Shown here piece after piece: positions 14,763 to 22,549 of a stretch of DNA of 32,392 nt; within the stretch, counting starts at the first letter, position 1; each line of letters starts with the position of its first letter. The stretch is from an uncultured Oscillospiraceae bacterium (GTDB taxonomy: Bacteria; Bacillota; Clostridia; Oscillospirales; Acutalibacteraceae). Where the stretch lies: contig URPQ01000014.1 in the NCBI GenBank assembly GCA_900549755.1, positions 1 through 32,392 on the forward strand, read 5' to 3'. The position numbers and the translations under genes are program-made. The notes beneath the pieces are model-generated. The model ran no database searches and was not told the origin of the DNA. It saw nothing but the letters and a program-made list of their open reading frames with translations.

Positions 14763-14869
14763 AGTAAACGTATTTTAGATAAACAAAAAATAAATAAGAC
14801 TTTGTCGAAAATAATTTAATAGCAAGCTCCCGCCGCCGTGAATATACTGTCCTGACGGGAGAGGTTACA

Positions 14870-15877
14870 ATGAAAAAGTTTGCAAAATTTACCGCGGCGC
14901 TGCTTATCGCCGTTACAATATTTTCGGGCGCGGCGTTTGCCATGCCGCCCGCCGATAAAAGCACCGTTCGCGGTATAGACGTAAGCATCTATCAGGGCAA
15001 TATTGATTTTTCCGCCGTTAAAAAAAGCGGAATAAGCGCCGTATTTATTCGCGCGGGCGCGGGAAACAGCTATACCGACGGAAAGCTTGAGGATAACTAC
15101 CGCAAGGCAAAAGCGGCAGGGCTTAAAATCGGGTTTTATTATTATGTTACGGCAATGAACGAGGAAGAAGCGGTTTCTCAGGCGGAGAAATTCGCCGCGC
15201 TCATAAAGGGCAAAAATTATGAAATGCGCCCCGCTATGGATTACGAAAGCTTTTCGGGGCTTGGCAGAGAAACGGTAAACAATATAGGCATTGCCTTTTT
15301 AAAGGAAACAGAACGGCTGACGGGCGTTCGCCCCGCAGTTTATTCCGATTCCTACCGCACGCGCAATTTATGGGATGCGCGTTTCGGCAAATATCCGCTT
15401 TGGGTTGCGGATTATGACGACGGCGAAAACTCGCCCGATTCCCCCATATGGCGCGCGTGGTCAGGCTTTCAGTACAGCGACCGCGGGCGTATAGACGGCA
15501 TAGCAGATTATGTTGATTTGGATTATTTCACCGCGGAAATTATGCTTTCCGGCAAAACGCCCGAGCGCCCCGAAAAAGGCGTATATTATACCGTAAAACG
15601 CGGCGATACGCTGTGGGATATAGCGCGCAAAACAGGCAGCACGGTGGAAAAAATAGTTGCCGCCAACAATATAAAAAACCCCGACCTTATTTATGCAGGC
15701 GAGGTGTTCTTAATACCCGAAATAACAAATACAGGAAGATATTATACCGTAAGGGCGGGAGATACCCTATGGGGCATAGCACAGCGTTTCGGCAGCAGTG
15801 TAAACGCCATTGCCGCGGCTAACGGCATTAAAAACCCCAACCTGATTTATGCGGGCGAGGTGTTTTTAATACCGTAA
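14870..15877 (+). CDS. Secreted GH25 muramidase with two LysM domains
   Basis: The 335-residue cell-wall hydrolase has a signal peptide at residues 1-24 (KK start, hydrophobic core, cleavage after AFA). The GH25 domain covers about residues 34-215, with the family residues Asp37 (RGIDVSIYQG), Asp124 and Glu126 (PAMDYES). Two LysM peptidoglycan-binding repeats follow at about 240-284 and 292-335. They are nearly identical (YTVKRGDTLWDIA and YTVRAGDTLWGIA) and so a recent duplication. It should cut the MurNAc-GlcNAc bond in self or foreign walls. GAGAGG precedes the ATG. The gene is monocistronic; repeat copy C ends about 107 bp upstream and no clear promoter is visible between them. Confidence 0.94.
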   Translation: MKKFAKFTAALLIAVTIFSGAAFAMPPADKSTVRGIDVSIYQGNIDFSAVKKSGISAVFIRAGAGNSYTDGKLEDNYRKAKAAGLKIGFYYYVTAMNEEEAVSQAEKFAALIKGKNYEMRPAMDYESFSGLGRETVNNIGIAFLKETERLTGVRPAVYSDSYRTRNLWDARFGKYPLWVADYDDGENSPDSPIWRAWSGFQYSDRGRIDGIADYVDLDYFTAEIMLSGKTPERPEKGVYYTVKRGDTLWDIARKTGSTVEKIVAANNIKNPDLIYAGEVFLIPEITNTGRYYTVRAGDTLWGIAQRFGSSVNAIAAANGIKNPNLIYAGEVFLIP

Positions 15878-15885
15878 TTCTTTAT

Positions 15886-15923
15886 AAAAAAACGGCACTT
15901 TCCGAATAATACGGAAAGCGCCG
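15886..15923 (-). terminator. Terminator of gap
   Basis: An 11-bp stem CGGC-A-CTTTCCG/CGGAAAG-C-GCCG with loop AATAATA, followed by seven T on the minus strand. It lies between convergent gap and GH25 genes. Confidence 0.8.
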
Positions 15924-15942
15924 AAGCAGAGATTTTTTATTA

Positions 15943-16953
15943 TTAGATCTCAGCGAAATATTTAATGGTACGAACCATCTGGCTGGTGTAGCTGTTCTCG
16001 TTATCATACCAGGAAACAACCTGTACCTGATAGGTATCATCGTCAATCTTGGTAACCATGGTCTGAGTAGCGTCGAACAAAGAACCGTAGGTAATGCCGA
16101 TAATATCAGAAGATACGAGCGGCTCCTCGGTGTAACCGAAGGAAGCTGAAGAAGCAGCCTTCATAGCGGCGTTAATACCTTCAACAGTTACATCCTTGCC
16201 CTTAACAACAGCAACAAGAATTGTGGTAGAGCCGGTCGGAACCGGAACACGCTGAGCAGAACCGATGAGCTTACCGTTAAGCTCAGGAATTACAAGACCG
16301 ATAGCCTTAGCAGCGCCTGTTGAGTTAGGAACAATGTTTACAGCGGCAGCACGTGCACGGCGAAGGTCGCCCTTTCTGTGCGGGCCGTCAAGAACCATCT
16401 GGTCGCCGGTGAAGGCGTGAACGGTGGTCATAATACCGCTCTGAATGGGAGCATACTTGTTAAGAGTATCAGCCATAGGAGCTAAGCAGTTTGTGGTGCA
16501 GGAAGCAGCAGAAATAATTTTATCGCTTGCGTCAAGAGTTTTCTCGTTAACGCTGTAAACGATAGTTTTAAGGTCCTTACCTGCCGGAGCGGAAATAACA
16601 ACCTTTTTAGCGCCTGCGTCGATATGAGCCTGAGCCTTATCCTTAGAGGTGTAGAAACCGGTGCACTCGAGAACTACATCTACGCCGATTTCGCCCCACG
16701 GAAGGTCAGCTGCATTCTTTTCAGCATAAATCTTGATAGTTTTACCGTCAACTGTAATGCTGTCTTCCCCTGCTGAAACCTTGTCAGCCAGAGCGTAGCG
16801 ACCCTGAGCGGAATCGTACTTGAGAAGATGAGCGAGCATAGCCGGGCTTGTAAGATCGTTTATAGCAACAACCTCATAGCCTTCGGCGCCAAACATCTGA
16901 CGGAAAGCGAGACGACCTATACGGCCAAAACCATTGATAGCAACTTTTACCAT
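15943..16953 (-). CDS. gap: Glyceraldehyde-3-phosphate dehydrogenase
   Basis: This is the glycolytic enzyme making 1,3-bisphosphoglycerate with NAD. The 336-residue protein has the N-terminal Rossmann motif INGFGRIGRLAFR, active-site Cys152 in SAASCTTNCLAPM, and His179 in TTVHAFTGDQ. The C-terminal WYDNENSYTSQMVRTI is canonical. GGAGG is 8 nt before ATG. It has its own promoter and terminator and no other glycolytic genes next to it, so it is monocistronic. Codon choice is visibly more biased than in neighbouring genes, as expected for a highly expressed enzyme. Confidence 0.97.
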   Translation of the reverse strand: MVKVAINGFGRIGRLAFRQMFGAEGYEVVAINDLTSPAMLAHLLKYDSAQGRYALADKVSAGEDSITVDGKTIKIYAEKNAADLPWGEIGVDVVLECTGFYTSKDKAQAHIDAGAKKVVISAPAGKDLKTIVYSVNEKTLDASDKIISAASCTTNCLAPMADTLNKYAPIQSGIMTTVHAFTGDQMVLDGPHRKGDLRRARAAAVNIVPNSTGAAKAIGLVIPELNGKLIGSAQRVPVPTGSTTILVAVVKGKDVTVEGINAAMKAASSASFGYTEEPLVSSDIIGITYGSLFDATQTMVTKIDDDTYQVQVVSWYDNENSYTSQMVRTIKYFAEI

Positions 16954-16985
16954 TGGAAAAACCTCCTTAATAATTTACATTTACT

Positions 16986-17014
16986 ATTTTAACCCATTTG
17001 ACAAGCTTTTTCAA
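16986..17014 (-). promoter_or_regulatory. Promoter of gap
   Basis: Minus strand: TTGAAA (17014-17009), 17-bp spacer, TAAAAT (16991-16986). Confidence 0.65.
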
Positions 17015-17030
17015 GCTATTTGTTTAATAT

Positions 17031-17058
17031 TTAACAATTTTTTTATTTTTTATATAAT
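17031..17058 (+). promoter_or_regulatory. Promoter of the 192-residue unknown gene
   Basis: TTAACA (17031-17036), 16-bp spacer, TATAAT (17053-17058), divergent from the gap promoter. Confidence 0.6.
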
Positions 17059-17092
17059 TTGGCATAATAACCTCATATGCGGAGGTTGCATT

Positions 17093-17671
17093 ATGATATA
17101 TTTGCCAAGGCCGCGCGAGCGGTATTTAGCCGCTTTGCGGCTGCATATTCAAAAAAGCTGTCTGCGGGGCAAAGAAAGCTCAAAGCACTTTGCGCAGCTT
17201 AAAAAAATTATGCTTTGCGAAGCGCTTGTTTCAAAAAACGATAAATCACCCGTTGATATACCGAAATACTCCGATTCACTGCTCGGCGCCGCGGTTATAA
17301 TTCTACTGCAAAGCGGCAGGCGGCTGTCGGTGCGTTTATCGGGCGGCGGGGTTTTTCTTATAAACAGGCGGATTTTTACCGCCCTTTTACTGACACTGGC
17401 AGACAGCTGCGGCGAAAACGGAAATATTTTTATTTTTTCAGAGGGAAGCCGTATTACAGTAAGGCTTAAAGGCATAAGACTGTGCCGCCTGCATAAAACG
17501 CTTGTAAACGCGCTGGAGGGTGTCTTATTAAAAGCCGTAAATGAAGACCGCGCAATTATAAGCCTGCCGGTGCTTGGAACAAACCAAGAGCCCGAGAGCT
17601 TTTTAAACGAATGGGCGCTGCTTTTGGATAAATTTTCGCCGGTAAACATTTTTTTAATGCGGAATTCGTAA
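17093..17671 (+). CDS. Hypothetical protein, 192 residues
   Basis: The start is ATG 17093, with GGAGG 7 nt upstream. The frame is open further 5' but runs back through the promoter and into gap. The N-terminus is basic with MIYLPRPRERYLAALRLHI. Residues about 80-150 alternate strand and helix (LSVRLSGGGVFLINRRIFTALLLTLADSCGENG, then NIFIFSEGSRITVRLKG), faintly like the ATP-binding part of a histidine kinase but without N, G1 or G2 boxes. No membrane segment or signal peptide is seen. I do not recognise the family. It is monocistronic. Confidence 0.65.
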   Translation: MIYLPRPRERYLAALRLHIQKSCLRGKESSKHFAQLKKIMLCEALVSKNDKSPVDIPKYSDSLLGAAVIILLQSGRRLSVRLSGGGVFLINRRIFTALLLTLADSCGENGNIFIFSEGSRITVRLKGIRLCRLHKTLVNALEGVLLKAVNEDRAIISLPVLGTNQEPESFLNEWALLLDKFSPVNIFLMRNS

Positions 17672-17738
17672 TGCGAAATTCGGAATTAAGGCACGGTTTT
17701 CCCTGCAAACTCATATAGATTTATTTATCGTTAAACAC

Positions 17739-17954
17739 CTACGCAGCACATAAAAGCCCTAAAAGAATATAATCACCAGACATTTTTGCCTTTTTCATAC
17801 GCTCATTTATTTCCTCATTAGTCATTCCCGAGTTTTCACACATCTTTTTAATAATATCAAAATTTTTAATCATAAAATCCATAGCTCTTTGTCCCTCCGG
17901 CGGCAGTTTTATAATTTCTCCTGCTAATTTTTCAATTTTTTCTTCCTTTTTCAT
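17739..17954 (-). CDS. Small helical hypothetical protein, 71 residues
   Basis: This is a charged helical protein (KKEEKIEKLAGEIIKLPPEG, then IKNFDIIKKMCENSGMTNEE) with a hydrophobic C-terminus YILLGLLCAA. It has a strong ribosome site (AGGAGG about 8 nt before ATG) and a near-consensus promoter. It is divergent from an XRE regulator with a candidate operator between them, an arrangement common in phage-derived or toxin-antitoxin modules. No known toxin fold is apparent. The region appears more AT-rich than its surroundings. Confidence 0.65.
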   Translation of the reverse strand: MKKEEKIEKLAGEIIKLPPEGQRAMDFMIKNFDIIKKMCENSGMTNEEINERMKKAKMSGDYILLGLLCAA

Positions 17955-17986
17955 TTTTTCTTCCTCCTGTTAAGTATTATAACAAT

Positions 17987-18015
17987 ATTATAGATAATTT
18001 TTAACTAAAAGTCAA
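17987..18015 (-). promoter_or_regulatory. Promoter of the 71-residue gene
   Basis: Minus strand: TTGACT (18015-18010), 17-bp spacer, TATAAT (17992-17987). Confidence 0.75.
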
Positions 18016-18034
18016 TAGACTGTTTTTATCTATT
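18014..18034. promoter_or_regulatory. Candidate operator of the XRE regulator
   Basis: Inverted repeat AATAGA-N9-TCTATT overlapping the -35 box of the minus promoter and abutting a TATAAT (18036-18041) that may serve the plus-strand XRE gene. Position suggests autoregulation; this is inference. Confidence 0.4.
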
Positions 18035-18071
18035 ATATAATTATAGAAAAAACAGTAGGGATCGATTATTT

Positions 18072-18299
18072 ATGAAAAAATATAACGAAATACTCAGAGA
18101 TTTAAGAGCAGACCTTGCCATACGAAGTTCACAAAAAACGGTAGGCGAAAAATGCGGAATATCCCAAAGAAAACTTTCCTTTATAGAAAACGGAAAGACT
18201 GAGCCAAACCTTGACGATTTAAGGGCGCTTTGCCGTTTTTACAATGTTTCCGCCGATTATATTCTGGGCCTACCGGATCTCCCATACCCGAAAAGATAA
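18072..18299 (+). CDS. XRE-family helix-turn-helix transcriptional regulator
   Basis: The 75-residue protein is essentially one HTH domain. QKTVGEKCGISQRKLSFIENGKTEP supplies the turn and recognition helix (residues about 21-45), and the ending LCRFYNVSADYILGL is typical of phage-repressor-like XRE proteins. It has no additional sensor domain. It is divergent from a 71-residue gene, and an inverted repeat lies between the two promoters, so it probably represses one or both. Confidence 0.9.
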   Translation: MKKYNEILRDLRADLAIRSSQKTVGEKCGISQRKLSFIENGKTEPNLDDLRALCRFYNVSADYILGLPDLPYPKR

Positions 18300-18307
18300 T
18301 ATAATCG

Positions 18308-18348
18308 AAAAAGCCCTGCCGCTATCCTTAAAAGATAACGGCAGAGCT
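18308..18348 (-). terminator. Terminator of the 193-residue secreted-protein gene
   Basis: A stem of about 15 bp with one G-T pair (minus strand AGCTCTGCCGTTATC / GATAGCGGCAGGGCT), then TTTTT. It lies 20 nt past the stop. Confidence 0.85.
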
Positions 18349-18368
18349 GTCTGTGGTAAAATTCAAAT

Positions 18369-18950
18369 TTATGCGTTATAGCCTATTGCGGAAATATCCG
18401 AAGAAATAATGTTAAAGCCGAAAGCCGAATTTTCGTTTTTTACAAAAAGCGTTGTTGCCTTTGCGGTTTCCACGTCACTGTCGTGTGAGGAAATCTCCAC
18501 ATCGGTCACAACGGTGTAGCTGCCGTCCTCATTCTCGGTAATAACGGGAGCCGAATGTTTATAAACCGAAAAACCGCGCGGAATAACATAAACATAATTT
18601 TCACGCTGCGGGAAATCCTTTGTAACGGCGGCGAAATCGGCATTTTCAACCCCGTACATATTGTAAAGATAGCCGGCAATAAGGCTCTGTTTAATATATC
18701 CGTCCTCCGCTTTATCAAGCAAGGCAACCTCAGAGCAGGCGGTCATTTCATAAACGCTTTCAAACGCATCGTTATAAACAAAATTATGGTTCAGCATATT
18801 AAGAAAACGCGCGCCCAGAGCCTTTTCTTCAGAAACGGTGACGGCGGGCTTTTTTTCGGTAGCGTTCGCCGCGGGCTTAACCGTGAGCGAGGTAAAAGAA
18901 ATCAGCAACACAACTGCCAGTGCCGTAATGCTTAAAATTCCCTTTTTCAT
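18369..18950 (-). CDS. Secreted or membrane-anchored protein of unknown function
   Basis: The 193-residue protein has an N-terminal hydrophobic segment (ILSITALAVVLLISFTSLTV, residues 5-24) with no lipobox Cys, so cleavage or anchoring are both possible. Residues 38-193 hold a mixed domain with no family I can name (SEEKALGARFLNMLNHNFVYND, then GSYTVVTDVEISSHDSD). It is monocistronic, with its own promoter and terminator, and divergent from murD. An inverted repeat lies upstream of both promoters. Confidence 0.7.
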   Translation of the reverse strand: MKKGILSITALAVVLLISFTSLTVKPAANATEKKPAVTVSEEKALGARFLNMLNHNFVYNDAFESVYEMTACSEVALLDKAEDGYIKQSLIAGYLYNMYGVENADFAAVTKDFPQRENYVYVIPRGFSVYKHSAPVITENEDGSYTVVTDVEISSHDSDVETAKATTLFVKNENSAFGFNIISSDISAIGYNA

Positions 18951-18982
18951 ACTACCGCCTCCAAGCTTTCTTACTGATTATA

Positions 18983-19011
18983 ATTATATACCGTTTTTTC
19001 AAAAAGTACAA
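18983..19011 (-). promoter_or_regulatory. Promoter of the secreted-protein gene
   Basis: Minus strand: TTGTAC (19011-19006), 17-bp spacer, TATAAT (18988-18983). Confidence 0.7.
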
Positions 19012-19019
19012 AAACAATT

Positions 19020-19049
19020 CGGTTACAAATGGTATCAGATTTGTTACCG
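19020..19049. promoter_or_regulatory. Candidate operator between divergent promoters
   Basis: CGGTTACAAAT-N8-ATTTGTTACCG: 11-bp arms with one mismatch, 8 bp upstream of the minus promoter and 47 bp upstream of the murD promoter. Its regulator is unknown. Confidence 0.45.
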
Positions 19050-19096
19050 TTTGCGGGCTGAAAAGTAAATTATTTTTAAAAACCGCGCGGTATGTG

Positions 19097-19125
19097 TTGA
19101 TATTTTCTTTTACTTTAAGTATAAT
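19097..19125 (+). promoter_or_regulatory. Promoter of the murD operon
   Basis: TTGATA (19097-19102), 17-bp spacer, TATAAT (19120-19125). Confidence 0.75.
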
Positions 19126-19159
19126 AGAAAAGTATAAAGATATATTGGGGGCAATTAGC

Positions 19160-20539
19160 TTGGACTGCAAACAGTTTTTTAAGCAGATAAACGGTAAAAA
19201 AATAGCAATGTGCGGCATAGGGGTGAGCAACACTCCGCTTATTTTGAATTTTTTAAATAAGGGCGCCACGGTTTACGCCTGCGACCGCCGCAGCCGCGAG
19301 CAGATAGGCACGCTGGCTGATGAGCTTGAAAACGCGGGTGCCACACTCCGTCTCGGCGACGGTTATCTTGATAATTTAGAGGTTGATATTATATTCCGCA
19401 CGCCGGGTATGAACTTTAACTTGCCCGAGCTTGAGGCGGCGCGCAAAAAGGGAATCGCGGTCACGAGCGAAATGGAAGTATTTTTCGACCTTTGCCCTGC
19501 AACGATATTCGCCGTTACCGGGTCGGACGGAAAAACCACCACAACCACCCTTATTGCCAAAATGCTTGAGGCAGAGGGAAAAACGGTGCACCTCGGCGGC
19601 AATATAGGCAAGCCGTTACTTCCCGAAATTGAAAGCATAAAGCCCGGGGACTTCGTGGTAGCCGAGCTTTCATCGTTCCAGCTTATATCAATGCGCAAAA
19701 GCCCCGACGTGGCGGTAGTTACCAACGTAGCGCCCAATCACCTTGATATTCATAAGGATATGGACGAATACGTTGAGGCGAAGAAAAATATACTTCTGCA
19801 CCAAAACGCGTTTTCGCGCACGGTGCTCAATCGCGATAACGATATAACCCGCGAGTTCAGAAAGTATGTTCGCGGGCAGTCGCTCTCGTTCAGTATGGAG
19901 CAGCCGCTTAAAAACGGCGCGTGGCTTGATACCGACGGCACTATTCACATGGCATACCGCGGGATTGACGCTCCCATTATGCACCGCAGCGAAATAGCGA
20001 TGCTCGGCGACCACAATGTAGAAAATTATCTTGCAGCCATTGCAGCGGTTTGGGGCTATGTGGGCATAGACTCAATAAAGCGCGTTGCGCATGAGTTTAA
20101 GGGCGTTGAGCACAGAATTGAATTTGTTCGCGAGCTTGACGGCGTTAAGTATTACAACGATTCAATAGCCACAAGCCCCACCCGCACAATAGCGGGACTT
20201 AAAGCCTTTGACCGTAAGGTGCTGCTTATAGCGGGCGGGTATGATAAACACATACCATTTGAGCCTATGATACCTTACATTATAGAAAAGGTTAAAAAGC
20301 TCTACCTGTGCGGAAATACCGCCGAAAAGATTGAAAAATGCGTACGTGCTGACGAAAATTACAAGGGTGAGCCTGAAATTGTAAGGGTTAAAAATATTGA
20401 CGAGGCGGTTGCAGCCGCGCATAAGGACGCCGTTTCAGGCGATATTGTAACCCTTAGCCCCGCCTGCGCCAGCTTTGATATGTTCCCGAATTTTGTGGCG
20501 CGCGGAAATTACTATAAGGACCTGGTAAATAAGCTGTAA
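19160..20539 (+). CDS. murD: UDP-N-acetylmuramoyl-L-alanine--D-glutamate ligase
   Basis: MurD adds D-glutamate to UDP-MurNAc-L-Ala in the cytoplasm. I use TTG 19160, giving 459 residues, which is normal for MurD. A longer frame from 19094 would include the promoter. GGGGGC lies about 8 nt upstream. Visible are the N-terminal IAMCGIGVSNTPLI (UDP binding), the Mur P-loop TGSDGKTTTTTLIAKML near residue 120, and the central NVAPNHLDIHKDMDEYVEAKK. Near the C-terminus is LSPACASFDMFPNFVARG, characteristic of MurD. Its stop overlaps the next start by one base (TAATG), so it heads a coupled operon. Confidence 0.95.
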   Translation: MDCKQFFKQINGKKIAMCGIGVSNTPLILNFLNKGATVYACDRRSREQIGTLADELENAGATLRLGDGYLDNLEVDIIFRTPGMNFNLPELEAARKKGIAVTSEMEVFFDLCPATIFAVTGSDGKTTTTTLIAKMLEAEGKTVHLGGNIGKPLLPEIESIKPGDFVVAELSSFQLISMRKSPDVAVVTNVAPNHLDIHKDMDEYVEAKKNILLHQNAFSRTVLNRDNDITREFRKYVRGQSLSFSMEQPLKNGAWLDTDGTIHMAYRGIDAPIMHRSEIAMLGDHNVENYLAAIAAVWGYVGIDSIKRVAHEFKGVEHRIEFVRELDGVKYYNDSIATSPTRTIAGLKAFDRKVLLIAGGYDKHIPFEPMIPYIIEKVKKLYLCGNTAEKIEKCVRADENYKGEPEIVRVKNIDEAVAAAHKDAVSGDIVTLSPACASFDMFPNFVARGNYYKDLVNKL

Positions 20540-21549
20540 TGGATATTAAAGAGGTTTTGTTTAAGCTTTCAAGCCTTGATTCGGTAGGGGCTGTACATGA
20601 CACGGCTGATTACGCCGCCGAGGAGCTTAAAAAATATGCAGAGGTTGAAAGGCGCGGCGCCGCGGTTATAGGTAAAATAAAGGGCGCTGCCGATTATACG
20701 GTCTTGCTTGACGCACACATAGATCAGGTTGCGTTCACCGTTACCGATATTGACAACGAGGGCTTTATTACCGCCGCCTGCTGTGGCGGCATAGACCTGC
20801 GCGCCCTGCCCGCACGCGCCGTTACAGTGCACGGTAAGAAAAATATTCCCGCTGTTTTTTGCAGCACCCCGCCGCACCTTGCAAGCGGAGAGGTGGAATA
20901 TTCCGACATAGCAAGCATAAAACTTGATACCATGCTGGGCGCTAAAGCTAAAGATTTAGTATCCCTTGGCGATTACATTACATTTTCGGCAGAGCCCGCC
21001 GAGCTTTCGGGCAGGCTTGTAACAGGCCGTTCGTTTGACGACCGCGCGGGCGTTGCCTGCCTTTTAAAAACGGCGGAATTACTGGCTGACAAACCGCTGC
21101 CCTGCAATGTGGTGCTGCTTTTCAGCGACGCTGAGGAGCTTGGTATGCGCGGCGCTGCCGCAGCCTCTTTCGGTATACACCCCGATGAGGTTATAGCGGT
21201 TGACGTTACCTTTGGCGACGGTATAGGAATATCGGCGGAGGAATGTGGCAAATTAGGCGGCGGACCGATGATAGGCTTTTCCCCCGTGCTTGACAGCGGC
21301 GTTTCCAAAAAGCTTTGCAAGGTTGCTGCGGAAAACGGAATTGACTACGCCCCCGAGGTTATGGGCGGCAGAACGGGAACTAACGCGGACGTGCTGTCGG
21401 TAGCCGAAAGCGGCGCTAAAACCTGCACCGTTTCAATTCCGCTGCGCAATATGCACACAGAGGTTGAAACAATAAGCCTTGCGGACATTGAAAGCTCTGC
21501 TGAGCTGCTCGCAAAATACATTTTGTCGGGAGGGCTTTTAAATGCTTGA
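20539..21549 (+). CDS. M42 family metallopeptidase (first of two)
   Basis: This di-metal aminopeptidase is of the TET/glutamyl aminopeptidase type. In its 336 residues the expected ligands are present: His60 and Asp62 (LLDAHIDQV), bridging Asp167 (SFDDRAG), catalytic Glu199 with Glu200 (SDAEELGMRG), Asp222, and His306 (RNMHTEVE). It therefore looks active. Family members form dodecameric shells that trim short peptides in the cytoplasm. The start overlaps the murD stop by 1 bp and the end overlaps the second M42 gene by 8 bp. Confidence 0.93.
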   Translation: MDIKEVLFKLSSLDSVGAVHDTADYAAEELKKYAEVERRGAAVIGKIKGAADYTVLLDAHIDQVAFTVTDIDNEGFITAACCGGIDLRALPARAVTVHGKKNIPAVFCSTPPHLASGEVEYSDIASIKLDTMLGAKAKDLVSLGDYITFSAEPAELSGRLVTGRSFDDRAGVACLLKTAELLADKPLPCNVVLLFSDAEELGMRGAAAASFGIHPDEVIAVDVTFGDGIGISAEECGKLGGGPMIGFSPVLDSGVSKKLCKVAAENGIDYAPEVMGGRTGTNADVLSVAESGAKTCTVSIPLRNMHTEVETISLADIESSAELLAKYILSGGLLNA

Positions 21550-22549
21550 AATTTTAAAGGAGCTGTGCACTCTCTGCGCTGTTTCGGGTGACGAAACGGC
21601 GGTAAGAGACTGTATTATAGATAAAATAAAAGACTGCTGCGAATACAAAATTGACCCGCTCGGCAGCATTATAGCCTTTAAAAAGGGCAAAAAAACACCC
21701 GCTAAAAAGGTTATGCTTGACGCGCATATGGACGAGGTAGGCTTAATAATAACACATATTACGGATGACGGTTTTCTGAAATTTTCCGCCGTGGGCGGAA
21801 TTGATACCTCGGTGCTTATGTTCCGCCGCGTTAAGGTAAACGGCATAAACGGCGTTATCTCGGGCAAGCCTATACACTTAATTTCCGCCGACGAGCGCAA
21901 AAAGCTGCCCGACCCGCACACGCTTTATATCGACATAGGCGCTTCCTCTAAAGAAGATGCTCTTAAACTTGTTTCCCCCGGTGACCGCGCCGTGATTTGC
22001 GGGGAATATACCGACGCGGGCGATAAAATAAAATCAAAGGCGCTTGACGACAGAATCGGCTGCGCGGTGCTTATTTCCATGCTTTTAAAAGAGGCGGAGT
22101 ATGATTTTTACGCTGTTTTCTCGGTTCAGGAGGAAGTAGGTCTTCGCGGTGCAAAAGCGGCGGCTTACACCGTAGCGCCCGACGCGGCAATAGTGCTTGA
22201 GGGCACCACTGCCGCGGATATTGCAGGCGTCGAGCCTTCAAGACGTGTTTGCGTTTTAGGCGGCGGTCCTGCCGTTTCGTTTATGGACAGAGCCACCGTT
22301 TACGATAAAGCCTACTATAATGCCGCCCTTAAAAGCGGCATAACCTGCCAGCCCAAGGCGGCGGTTGCGGGCGGCAATAACTCGGGCGCGGTGCACACAA
22401 GCCGCGGCGGAGTGCGCACGCTGGCTATTTCCGTTCCGTGCAGGTACATTCATTCACCCGCCTCGGTTGCGGATAAGTGCGATATTGAAAACGCGCTGCG
22501 GCTTGCGGAATATATGCTTAAAGGCATTTGCAGCGGCGAAATTGAATGA
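21542..22549 (+). CDS. M42 family metallopeptidase (second of two)
   Basis: This is a paralog of the preceding gene with 335 residues and the same fold but considerable divergence. Ligands: His62 and Asp64 (LDAHMDEVG), Asp169 (ALDDRIG), Glu197-Glu198 (SVQEEVGLRG), Glu220 in place of the first paralog's Asp222, and His304 (RYIHSPAS). The Asp/Glu difference at the fourth position is a known variation in M42 and may affect metal preference. GGGAGGG precedes the ATG, which overlaps the upstream stop by 8 bp. The two may form mixed or separate particles with different specificities. Confidence 0.93.
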   Translation: MLEILKELCTLCAVSGDETAVRDCIIDKIKDCCEYKIDPLGSIIAFKKGKKTPAKKVMLDAHMDEVGLIITHITDDGFLKFSAVGGIDTSVLMFRRVKVNGINGVISGKPIHLISADERKKLPDPHTLYIDIGASSKEDALKLVSPGDRAVICGEYTDAGDKIKSKALDDRIGCAVLISMLLKEAEYDFYAVFSVQEEVGLRGAKAAAYTVAPDAAIVLEGTTAADIAGVEPSRRVCVLGGGPAVSFMDRATVYDKAYYNAALKSGITCQPKAAVAGGNNSGAVHTSRGGVRTLAISVPCRYIHSPASVADKCDIENALRLAEYMLKGICSGEIE

